Shown here: piece after piece, positions 1-5,162 of the stretch
How positions within the stretch are numbered: position 1 is the stretch's first letter
How the letters are laid out: every line of letters starts with the position of its first letter
Assembly: GCA_034437215.1 (NCBI GenBank)
Contig: DAOTVC010000033.1
Span: forward strand, 1-7,243
DNA: 7,243 bases
From: DAOTVC01 sp034437215
GTDB taxonomy: Bacteria; Chloroflexota; Anaerolineae; B4-G1; SLSP01
Reading direction: 5' to 3'
Notes under the pieces: model-generated
The model's database searches: none
What the model was told of the DNA's origin: nothing
What the model saw: only the letters and a program-made list of their open reading frames with translations
Program-made: the position numbers and the translations under genes

Positions 1-431
1 ATGAGGACGACGGGGACCTCGGACTGCGCCAGGGCTTCGGCCTCCTCATCGGTGGGCGGCAGCGAGAGCAGCAGCGTGCCGTCCACCAGCTCCCGCGGGG
101 GCAGGTTACGGAAGAAGTCCCGCCGCAACTCCGGGGTGTCGATATTGTGGACGAGCAGATCATAGCGGCTCTGGGAGAGAACGCTCACCACCCCGTTGAG
201 CCGCTCACTGAAGGCGGGGCGGGTGAAGAAGGGGACGACGACGGCGATGGTCAGCGTCTTGCCGAGGGAGAGGCGCCGTGCCGTCGGATTGGGCGAGTAG
301 TTGAGTTCCTCGATGACCTGCAGCACTCGCTCCCGCGTGGCTTCACTGACCAGGGGGCTGTGGTTCAGGACCCGGGAGACCGTTCCCAACCCTACACCGG
401 CCTTCTTGGCGACGTCGCGAATTGTAGTCAC
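1..431 (-). CDS. LacI-family transcriptional repressor, N-terminal part (3' end beyond window)
   Basis: This is a DNA-binding repressor of the LacI/GalR family, probably controlling sugar uptake or breakdown genes outside the window. The visible 143 residues start VTTIRDVAKKAGV, with the helix-turn-helix at about residues 4-23 (TIRDVAKKAGVGLGTVSRVL). The hinge region NPTARRLSLGKT follows near residues 48-59, then the start of the periplasmic-binding-protein-like effector domain (IAVVVPFFTRPAF). The frame is open to the window edge, so the gene is cut by the window and shows no sign of damage. The start is GTG at 431-429; an AGGAG at 443-447 lies 11 nt upstream, and no ATG in frame fits better. 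A perfect palindromic operator overlaps its own promoter, so autoregulation is likely. The ligand cannot be told from this fragment. Confidence 0.93.
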   Translation of the reverse strand, partial: MTTIRDVAKKAGVGLGTVSRVLNHSPLVSEATRERVLQVIEELNYSPNPTARRLSLGKTLTIAVVVPFFTRPAFSERLNGVVSVLSQSRYDLLVHNIDTPELRRDFFRNLPPRELVDGTLLLSLPPTDEEAEALAQSEVPVVL

Positions 432-482
432 GGCAATAATAACTCCTGGAGGATAGCGGTCGTGTCGTCCCTGGAACGGTTA

Positions 483-496
483 TGGAACCGGTTCCA
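483..496. promoter_or_regulatory. LacI-family operator palindrome
   Basis: TGGAACCGGTTCCA is a perfect 14-bp palindrome with the central CG typical of LacI/GalR operators. It lies just downstream of the predicted -10 of the lacI-type gene, over the expected transcription start, which suits autorepression. An extra half site TGGAAC occurs 11 bp away at 472-477. The match to the family style is seen directly; which repressor binds is inferred from adjacency. Confidence 0.8.
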
Positions 497-501
497 ATTC
501 A

Positions 502-531
502 ATAATAGCATAGACTGGGGGGCTTTGTCAA
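502..531 (-). promoter_or_regulatory. Sigma70-like promoter of the LacI-family gene
   Basis: On the minus strand TTGACA (526-531) is followed after 18 bp by TATTAT (502-507). Transcription would start near 495, inside the palindromic operator at 483-496, leaving a leader of about 65 nt before the GTG start. The -35 is a perfect consensus and the -10 is one base off. Confidence 0.7.
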
Positions 532-572
532 GACCCAGTTCCCGGTAGCTTGGAGCCTTGACGTTTTAGGGC

Positions 573-623
573 CGGAGAAAAGGCAAAGAAGTTCGAGGCC
601 CGCGCTTTAGCACGCGGGCCTCG
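573..623 (-). terminator. Rho-independent-type terminator after feoC
   Basis: An 11-bp perfect GC-rich stem (CGAGGCCCGCG at 594-604 pairing with CGCGGGCCTCG at 613-623) has an 8-nt loop. In the minus direction it is followed by the T-rich tract AACTTCTTTGCCTTTTC. It sits 30 nt after the feoC stop, and the other side of the hairpin has no T tract. It therefore most likely ends the feo operon and insulates the downstream lacI-type gene. The remaining intergenic DNA (432-652) holds only this hairpin and the LacI control region. Confidence 0.75.
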
Positions 624-652
624 GGATGCTTATCGCCGTCGTACGAGAGGGG

Positions 653-928
653 TTAGCGGTCGAGCCAGCGCCGCCCTTTCGCCGTCAATTGCCAGCCGGT
701 GAGGGGTGGGGATGCCGCCGTTCCACAACCGGCGCCGGCCTTGCGCAGGCCGCAACCGTTGCACCCTCCACAGGCGGAGGGGGGCGCCAGCGGCGCGAGG
801 TATCCCCGGCGCGTCAGGTCCTCCAACAGCTGCGATACCAGCCCCTCACTCACATCGAGGCGGCGGGCCAGCTCTGCGCGGCTGGCGCCGCCCCCCTGCG
901 CCAACTCCTGAACCAGGGCTTTCAACAT
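653..928 (-). CDS. feoC: FeoC-like winged-helix protein with four-cysteine (Fe-S type) cluster
   Basis: This small cytosolic protein of 91 residues is the last gene of the feo operon. Residues 1-45 look like a winged-helix fold (SRAELARRLDVSEGLVSQLL as the helix-turn-helix). The wing region carries four cysteines, C53, C56, C59 and C68, spaced CX2CX2CX8C, and the C-terminus ends in GWQLTAKGRRW. FeoC proteins of enterobacteria have the same layout, with four cysteines in the wing that bind an iron-sulfur cluster. They are thought to act on FeoB stability or activity rather than as ordinary repressors. The spacing here differs from the Klebsiella-type CX4CX2CX6C. The ATG lies 4 nt after the feoB-permease stop with GGGGTGA in front, so translation is probably coupled. 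A FeoC role is inferred from fold, cysteines and position. Confidence 0.85.
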   Translation of the reverse strand: MLKALVQELAQGGGASRAELARRLDVSEGLVSQLLEDLTRRGYLAPLAPPSACGGCNGCGLRKAGAGCGTAASPPLTGWQLTAKGRRWLDR

Positions 929-932
929 GGCG

Positions 933-2666
933 TCACCCCAGTCCCAGCAGCACGCCGCCCTGGAAGACGACCACGGCGATGATCCAGGCCAGGAGCAGCT
1001 GGCCCACGATGCTCACCCACATCCACTTGGCGCCCAGCTCCTGGCGTTCCGCGGCGATGGCGACCATACAGGGCGTGTAGAGCAGCACGAAGAGCATGAA
1101 GGAGAGGGCGGCCAACGCTCCGTGGCCTTCGCTGGTGGCCTCGAAATCGTCGCGGACGGCGACCATCAGGCGGGTCAGGTCCTCCTCTTCCTCCTCGAAG
1201 AGATCGAGGCCCACGATGAGTCCCAGCGATTTGACGGTGTCCACCGTCGCTTCCACGAAGCCAATCAGGATCTCGCCCACATCCTCGAAGAAGGTCGCCG
1301 GCTCCTCCGGCCCCTCGAGCTCCTCCACGGCGTAGACCTGGGACATGGTGCTCACCACCACCTCCTTGGCGACGAAGCCGGTGAGCAGCGCGCCGCTGGT
1401 GCGCCAGTTCCCGAAGCCCGCCGGGCGGAAAAGCGGTGCGATGCTCTGCGAAACCGCTGCAAAGGCGCTCTCGTCCACCTCCGCAGCGGCAAAGTCACCG
1501 CCCCCCACCGGCAGCGCCAGCAGGAACCAGATGACGATGCTCGTCACCATGATCAGCCCCCAGGCCTTGCGCAAAAAGCCGCGCGTGCGCTCCCACATGT
1601 GGAACCAGATGGCCTTGAAGGTGGGAAGGCGGTAGGGCGGCAGCTCCATCACGAAGGGAGCCTGCTCCTTGCCCTTGAAGAGGGTGTGCTTGAGGATCAC
1701 GCCCAGCACGATGGCGACGACGATACCGATGATGTACATCCAGAAGATGGCAGCGCCGGCGTTATCGGGGAAGAAGATCGCCGCGAAGAGTGCGTAGACC
1801 GGCAGGCGCGCGCCGCAGCTCATGAAGGGCACCAGCAGCCCCGTGAGCACGCGATCCTTCTCGTTCTCCAGCGTACGGGTAGCGTAGAAAGCGGGCACGG
1901 TGCAGCCGAAGCCTACGATCATGGGCAGAAAGCTCTTGCCGTGCAGACCGAGCATGTGCATCAAGCGGTCCATCACGAAGGCTGCACGGGCCATATAGCC
2001 GGAGTCCTCCAACAGGGCCAGCGCCAGGTAGAGGGACATCATCACCGGGACGAAGACCAGCACACCGCCCACGCCCGCGATGATGCCATCGACGAAGAGG
2101 CTCTCGATCCAGGTTTCACCGGCTCCCAGCCATCCCAGAAGGGCGACGACCCAGTTGGTGACCGGGCCCCCGATCACCTCCTCCACCCATTCCAGATAGG
2201 GGCCCGCGACATCGGTGGTGATCTTGAAGACCGCCCACATCAGGGCCAGGAAGATGGGAATGCCCAGGACGCGGTGGGTCACCACCTGATCGATCTTATC
2301 GGAAAAGGAGAGACGGTCCTGCGCCGTGCGCTGGACGGACTCTTTGACCAGCCCGTGGATCCAGCCGTAACGCCGGTCGGCGATGATGGTGTCCACGTCG
2401 TCGTCGTAGACGGTGCGCAGGTGCTCGATGCTGGCCTCCGCCTGGGTTATAAGACCTGCGTGGTTGCCCTGGTCGTGGAGCTTGCGCAGGATGTCCTCGT
2501 CCCCTTCCAGCAGTTTGAGGGCCAACCAGCGCGGGCGATACCGTGTGTTCAGTTCGGGGTCCTGCTCGATCAGCGTCTGGAGGGTGACGAGCTCCTGCTC
2601 CACCTCGGCGCCGTAGTCCACCAGTCCCCGCTCCCCTGTGTAAGCTATCGTGTGTGGCGCGGACAT
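933..2666 (-). CDS. feoB: FeoB ferrous iron transporter, helical-linker plus membrane channel part (split FeoB)
   Basis: This 577-residue protein is the Fe(II) channel part of FeoB in the cytoplasmic membrane. Residues about 12-120 are soluble and match the helical (GDI-like) region that follows the G domain in one-piece FeoB (RWLALKLLEGD at 46-56). The membrane part follows from about 131 (HRVLGIPIFLALMW). The first gate carries MIVGFGCTVPAFYATRTLENE (249-269) and PFMSCGARLPVYALFA (280-295), with C255 and C284 as conserved pore cysteines. The second gate has GFVAKEVVVSTMSQVY (430-445) and YTPCMVAIAAE (530-540, C533). An acidic stretch EEEEED at 491-496 lies between membrane segments. It starts 2 nt after the GTPase stop and in another frame, with GGAGGAGGGG at 2672-2681 as ribosome site. 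Together with the GTPase it gives about 749 residues, close to a normal FeoB. It must need the separate GTPase for gating. Confidence 0.95.
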   Translation of the reverse strand: MSAPHTIAYTGERGLVDYGAEVEQELVTLQTLIEQDPELNTRYRPRWLALKLLEGDEDILRKLHDQGNHAGLITQAEASIEHLRTVYDDDVDTIIADRRYGWIHGLVKESVQRTAQDRLSFSDKIDQVVTHRVLGIPIFLALMWAVFKITTDVAGPYLEWVEEVIGGPVTNWVVALLGWLGAGETWIESLFVDGIIAGVGGVLVFVPVMMSLYLALALLEDSGYMARAAFVMDRLMHMLGLHGKSFLPMIVGFGCTVPAFYATRTLENEKDRVLTGLLVPFMSCGARLPVYALFAAIFFPDNAGAAIFWMYIIGIVVAIVLGVILKHTLFKGKEQAPFVMELPPYRLPTFKAIWFHMWERTRGFLRKAWGLIMVTSIVIWFLLALPVGGGDFAAAEVDESAFAAVSQSIAPLFRPAGFGNWRTSGALLTGFVAKEVVVSTMSQVYAVEELEGPEEPATFFEDVGEILIGFVEATVDTVKSLGLIVGLDLFEEEEEDLTRLMVAVRDDFEATSEGHGALAALSFMLFVLLYTPCMVAIAAERQELGAKWMWVSIVGQLLLAWIIAVVVFQGGVLLGLG

Positions 2667-2668
2667 GA

Positions 2669-3187
2669 TTACCCCTCCTCCGTATTGCCTAGGGCGGCGA
2701 CCATGGCGGCGCCCAGGGCTTCGACGCCCGTGCCCTCACGGGCGATCATGGGCACCACCGGGATGCCCAGCCCCTGGGCCAGGCGCTCCACGTCGATTCT
2801 CAGTCCCTTTGCGGTGGCGATGTCGGTCATGTTGAGCGCCACCACCACAGAGGCGCCCATCTCGATGATCTGCACGACCAGATAAAGATTGCGCTCCAGA
2901 TTGGCCGCGTCCACCACCACGACGACGGCGTCCGGCTGCGCATCGATGATAAAGTCGCGCGCGATAATCTCTTCCAAGGAAAACGCCGTCAGGCTGTACG
3001 TACCGGGCAGGTCCACCACGGTGTAACTTCGCCCCTGGTACGTCCAGGTCCCCTCCTTCTTCTCGACCGTCTTTCCCGGCCAGTTTCCCACGTGCTGGCG
3101 GGCGCCGGTCAATGCGTTGAAGACCGTGCTCTTGCCCACATTGGGATTGCCGGCCAGGGCAATTGTTGCTGCCGTCATCTGTATCAT
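2669..3187 (-). CDS. feoB: FeoB small GTPase subunit (G domain of split FeoB)
   Basis: This is the cytosolic G protein domain of FeoB as a stand-alone protein of 172 residues. All GTPase motifs are visible: G1 GNPNVGKST (13-21), switch I around WPGKTVEKKEG (36-46, T40), G3 DLPG (59-62), G4 NMTD (119-122) and a G5-like IAREGTG (148-154). It ends with NTEEG just where one-piece FeoB continues into its helical domain. The first ATG (3187) overlaps the feoA2 stop in an ATGA. However, the GGAGG site lies only 1 nt from that ATG and 10 nt from the fourth-codon ATG at 3178, so the real start may be 3178 (MTAATIALAGNPN, 169 residues). GTP binding and hydrolysis by this protein should control the channel encoded 2 nt downstream. 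Confidence 0.95.
   Translation of the reverse strand: MIQMTAATIALAGNPNVGKSTVFNALTGARQHVGNWPGKTVEKKEGTWTYQGRSYTVVDLPGTYSLTAFSLEEIIARDFIIDAQPDAVVVVVDAANLERNLYLVVQIIEMGASVVVALNMTDIATAKGLRIDVERLAQGLGIPVVPMIAREGTGVEALGAAMVAALGNTEEG
2672..2681 (-). promoter_or_regulatory. Strong ribosome binding site for the feoB-permease gene
   Basis: Minus-strand GGAGGAGGGG lies inside the last codons of the GTPase gene, about 5 nt before the TAA and about 5 nt from the permease ATG if paired through its 3' part. This decides that the second half of FeoB has its own translation start. It argues against a simple frameshift of a single feoB. Confidence 0.85.
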
Positions 3188-3423
3188 TCCTCCGTTGATT
3201 CTAGTGGTTCTACCATAATGTGATGGGCCATGCCCCTTCCCAACGCGAGGCGAGTATCCTTGACCGCCACGATGAGGGGGCCTTGACCGTTGGCCTGCAC
3301 CAACCGCAGGGGCATGTCGAGCGTCAAGCCCAGATCGGCCAGCCGCCGGCGCATGCGGTGCCCGCCGTGCAGGGCCACCAGCCGTACTTCTTCTCCCGGT
3401 TGCGCCATGACTAGAGGCATCAT
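3184..3423 (-). CDS. feoA: FeoA family protein, second copy (FeoA2)
   Basis: This is a small SH3-like cytosolic protein of 79 residues from the FeoA family, which is needed for FeoB activity. Visible family marks are LVALHGGHRMRRRLADLGL (16-34), the turn GPLIVAVKDTRLALGRGMA, and the final strand HHIMVEP. It is the more divergent of the two copies. It lacks the APLGDPxEF stretch of FeoA1 and has QGPLIVAVKDTRLALG instead. Two adjacent ATGs (3423 and 3420) follow GGAGGG at 3428-3433. The TAG of feoA1 overlaps this ribosome site, and the feoA2 TGA overlaps the first ATG of the GTPase gene, so the genes are tightly coupled. Tandem feoA genes of different types are seen in many bacteria; the division of labour is unknown. 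Confidence 0.9.
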   Translation of the reverse strand: MMPLVMAQPGEEVRLVALHGGHRMRRRLADLGLTLDMPLRLVQANGQGPLIVAVKDTRLALGRGMAHHIMVEPLESTEE

Positions 3424-3432
3424 GCTACCCTC

Positions 3433-3663
3433 CTAGACCGTCTCGACGTGAATGGCGTGCGCTTCGGCTTTGCGCAGCGAGAGGCTGTAGCCCCGCACGA
3501 TAAACTCCACGGGATCACCCAACGGCGCGACACGCTTGACCTTCACCTCGGCTCCGTTGCTCAATCCCATATCCAACATGCGGCGCCGCAGAGCTTTGTC
3601 TCCCTCCACCTTGCGCACAATGCCCGCTTCACCGGGCTTCAAATCGCTCAAGCGTTTGAGCAT
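3433..3663 (-). CDS. feoA: FeoA family ferrous iron transport accessory protein (FeoA1)
   Basis: This 76-residue SH3-like protein is the first gene of the operon. It begins MLKRLSDLKPGEAG and keeps the classic FeoA marks: LRRRMLDMGL (21-30), then APLGDPVEF (42-50), then SLSLRKAEA (56-64) and a closing IHVE strand. FeoA proteins are cytosolic partners of FeoB and are thought to touch its G domain. Residues 5-74 align without gaps to residues 246-315 of the regulator encoded just upstream, with 37 of 70 identical by hand count. This suggests shared ancestry of the two FeoA domains. The start ATG at 3663 has a near-perfect ribosome site, GGAGGTG at 3669-3675, 5 nt upstream. Promoter and DtxR-type boxes lie 50-115 nt ahead of it. 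Confidence 0.95.
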   Translation of the reverse strand: MLKRLSDLKPGEAGIVRKVEGDKALRRRMLDMGLSNGAEVKVKRVAPLGDPVEFIVRGYSLSLRKAEAHAIHVETV

Positions 3664-3711
3664 GTTCCACCTCCGTCTTATGGATAACGCTGGTATGTAT
3701 CAGCAAAATTG

Positions 3712-3725
3712 TTAGGTACGCCTAA
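3712..3725. promoter_or_regulatory. DtxR/IdeR-type iron box A
   Basis: TTAGGTACGCCTAA has inverted arms TTAGG/CCTAA around 4 bp. It matches 12 of 14 positions of the first part of the DtxR/IdeR consensus (TTAGGTTAGCCTAA). It overlaps the last base of the feo -10 element and the expected start site, so a bound regulator would block transcription. Binding by the adjacent DtxR-type protein is inferred. Confidence 0.8.
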
Positions 3726-3752
3726 TAATACCACAGGCCTTATACTCGTCAA
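3725..3752 (-). promoter_or_regulatory. feo operon promoter
   Basis: On the minus strand TTGACG (3747-3752) is followed by a 16-bp spacer and TATTAT (3725-3730). Transcription would start near 3718, inside iron box A, giving a leader of about 55 nt before feoA1. Iron box B lies 7 bp upstream of the -35. Confidence 0.75.
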
Positions 3753-3759
3753 GGCTTTT

Positions 3760-3777
3760 CTTTAGGTAAGCCTAAAG
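3760..3777. promoter_or_regulatory. DtxR/IdeR-type iron box B
   Basis: CTTTAGGTAAGCCTAAAG has 7-bp arms (CTTTAGG/CCTAAAG) around TAAG. Its core TTAGGTAAGCCTAA matches 13 of 14 positions of TTAGGTTAGCCTAA. Its centre is 50 bp from that of box A, on the other side of the feo promoter. The pair may allow cooperative or tighter repression. Confidence 0.8.
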
Positions 3778-3837
3778 ACCTGACGGGATTCGTGTCGGAG
3801 GGAAGGAATGGTGAGGGTAGTTACCTGACAGCCAAGG

Positions 3838-3880
3838 CTTGACTTGACTTGACTGCGCCCTACGTTCTACGTTTTGCGTT
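3838..3880. repeat. Short tandem repeat tract between the regulator and the feo promoter
   Basis: A 5-bp unit CTTGA is repeated 3.4 times (3838-3854). It is followed by a degenerate TACGTTCTACGTTTTGCG run (3861 onward) that abuts the regulator's stop codon. No T-tailed hairpin is seen here, so where the regulator transcript ends is unclear. Nothing else is recognised in 3778-3880. Confidence 0.6.
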
Positions 3881-4843
3881 TCAGGGACAGAACGTCACTT
3901 CGACCATGATCTCCGCCGCCTCTTCCTTGCGCAAGGAGATTCGGTAGTCCTTGAGGAGGAATTCGAGGGGGTCCCCCAGGGGGGCTTTACGTTCGAGTCG
4001 CAGCTCCGCGCCGGTCACCACGCCCATATCCAACAGCCGCTGGCGCAGCGCTCCCCGGCTGTTGATGCGCACGACCACCCCCACTTCCCCTTTTTGCAGC
4101 TGGCTCAGGGGGATGAGTTTGATCTGGGGGGTGAGGGCTTCGGGACTGTCACACGCCCCGGCGGCAACCTCCAGCATCTCCTCCTGGGGCACCACCAGCA
4201 CCCGGGCGGCGGTATCCTGGGTCAGGCTGAGATGATGGCGGGAGTCGTCCTCCGCCCCCAGGGCGAGCAGCCGCTCGCCGGCGTCTGCGATGCTCAACAC
4301 GGTGACCGGCGTGCCGACCTGTAACCCGTGCTGGTGCAGGAATTCGCGGACGGCGGCGTCGGTGGGTAATTCCGCCACGTGGCCTACCCGCCCGGTGGCG
4401 ATGGCGGTCAGCGAAACCGCCACGGGATAAGCGAAAGCCGTGTTGGATGAGGGGATGGGCGTGCCCAGGGGCGTGACCCGGGGATTACCCAGGAAGTCGG
4501 CCATACGGTTTGCCACGTCGTTGGGCGTGCCGTGCTCCAGGGCATCGGCGACCTCCAGCGCGCGCACCGGATCGAGGCCCAGTTTCTGGGTCAGAAAGAC
4601 CGTCCAGAGTCCCCGCCGGCGCAGCACCGCCAGTCCACGCCGCTCTCCCTCGTCCGTGAGCGTGACGCCCTTGTAGGGCCGGTAGCGCACCAGGTCCTGC
4701 TCCTGCATCTTCCGGCACATCTCGTTGGCCGACACGCTGGAGATAGAAAGTGCATCGGCCAGGGCAGAAAGGGGCACCGGCTCTCCTCGGGATTCCCGCA
4801 GGCGGATGATAGTGGAGAGGTACATCTCAATGCTTTCGCTCAT
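3881..4843 (-). CDS. DtxR-type metal-dependent repressor fused to two FeoA/SH3-like domains
   Basis: This 320-residue protein is probably the iron-sensing repressor of the feo operon. Residues 1-65 form the DtxR winged helix (SIEMYLSTIIRL, with recognition region ISSVSANEMCRKM). Residues about 66-125 are the dimerisation domain with ALEHG. Two FeoA/SH3-like domains follow, at about 142-219 and 242-316; the second is 37/70 identical to FeoA1. Aligned with Corynebacterium DtxR, the primary metal site is M7, D100, E103, H104 (for M10, C102, E105, H106). The ancillary-site residues H79, E83 and H98 are replaced by R77, T81 and L96. M7 resembles the iron-type DtxR/IdeR rather than manganese-type MntR, which has Asp there. 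The gene lies upstream of feoA1 on the same strand but has its own promoter, apparently leaderless. No iron box is visible at its own promoter. Confidence 0.92.
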   Translation of the reverse strand: MSESIEMYLSTIIRLRESRGEPVPLSALADALSISSVSANEMCRKMQEQDLVRYRPYKGVTLTDEGERRGLAVLRRRGLWTVFLTQKLGLDPVRALEVADALEHGTPNDVANRMADFLGNPRVTPLGTPIPSSNTAFAYPVAVSLTAIATGRVGHVAELPTDAAVREFLHQHGLQVGTPVTVLSIADAGERLLALGAEDDSRHHLSLTQDTAARVLVVPQEEMLEVAAGACDSPEALTPQIKLIPLSQLQKGEVGVVVRINSRGALRQRLLDMGVVTGAELRLERKAPLGDPLEFLLKDYRISLRKEEAAEIMVEVTFCP

Positions 4844-4849
4844 GGAGTT

Positions 4850-4877
4850 ATTATCTTGTGGCCCCGGTGAATGTCAA
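4850..4877 (-). promoter_or_regulatory. Promoter of the DtxR-FeoA regulator, probably giving a leaderless mRNA
   Basis: Minus-strand TTGACA (4872-4877), a 16-bp spacer and GATAAT (4850-4855) lie only 6 nt before the ATG (AACTCC between). Transcription would begin at or beside the A of the start codon. No purine-rich ribosome site precedes the gene, unlike every other gene here, which fits leaderless translation. Confidence 0.65.
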
Positions 4878-4892
4878 GAAGATGAATTGATT

Positions 4893-4920
4893 TTGACACC
4901 CTTCCCGCCCCAGATACAAT
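4893..4920 (+). promoter_or_regulatory. Promoter facing the methyltransferase gene
   Basis: TTGACA (4893-4898), a 16-bp spacer and TACAAT (4915-4920) form a good sigma70-type promoter. Its -35 is 15 bp from the -35 of the oppositely directed regulator promoter. The first gene it reaches is the methyltransferase at 5163, which implies an untranslated leader of about 235 nt. Confidence 0.65.
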
Positions 4921-4962
4921 GACACCGGTCCCGTTATAGAAGTGAGAGAGTATGATGATTCA

Positions 4963-5120
4963 GAATGCCAACCACCAACCGGCACCGGTACAGCCTGTCC
5001 TGAACGCAGTGCAGGATCTCAAGGAATTTCGTTGTTGGACGATGAGACCCCTCACTAGGCTCCGGGTGACCATCCGGTGGGGATTCGCGCGTATCTACCG
5101 GCGAAATCCAAAAGAGCCTC
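4963..5120. repeat. Dispersed palindromic intergenic repeat, copy 1
   Basis: A left arm (4994-5020, CCTGTCCTGAACGCAGTG then AGGATCTC) faces a right arm (5044-5070, GAGACCCCTCACT to GGGTGAC). The inner 13 bp match at 10 positions. To the right, 5078-5119 contains a hairpin (GGATTCGC against GCGAAATCC) and is repeated in inverted orientation after the methyltransferase gene. A minus-strand reading of this DNA gives GHPEPSEGSH and LHCVQD, a translation often seen in spurious ORFs of bacterial intergenic repeats. This supports a non-coding repeat in the leader of the methyltransferase gene. Confidence 0.7.
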
Positions 5121-5162
5121 AAGTACGTCTCATCTGTTTATTCTTATTGCACAGGAGTTACT

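Noticed and set aside
653..928. FeoC-like gene as an ordinary ArsR- or MarR-type regulator
   Set aside because: Its short length, the four-cysteine wing and its place as last gene of a feo operon fit FeoC better.
927..2885. Plus-strand open frame of 652 codons
   Set aside because: It lies antisense to the feoB-permease gene and part of the GTPase gene, is rich in His, Asp, Glu and Gln as expected from an antisense GC-rich frame, and resembles no known protein. The minus-strand genes have motifs and ribosome sites.
4870..4900. Inverted TGTCAA/TTGACA as a possible operator between the divergent promoters
   Set aside because: The symmetry is explained by two facing -35 elements; no TTAGG-type iron box is seen there.
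4934..5122. Minus-strand frame containing HPEPSEGS
   Set aside because: This string is the typical translation of an intergenic repeat and is not a real gene product.
4927..5162. Riboswitch in the methyltransferase leader
   Set aside because: No conserved core of a known class, such as a cobalamin box, was recognised. The hairpins are accounted for by the repeat element.
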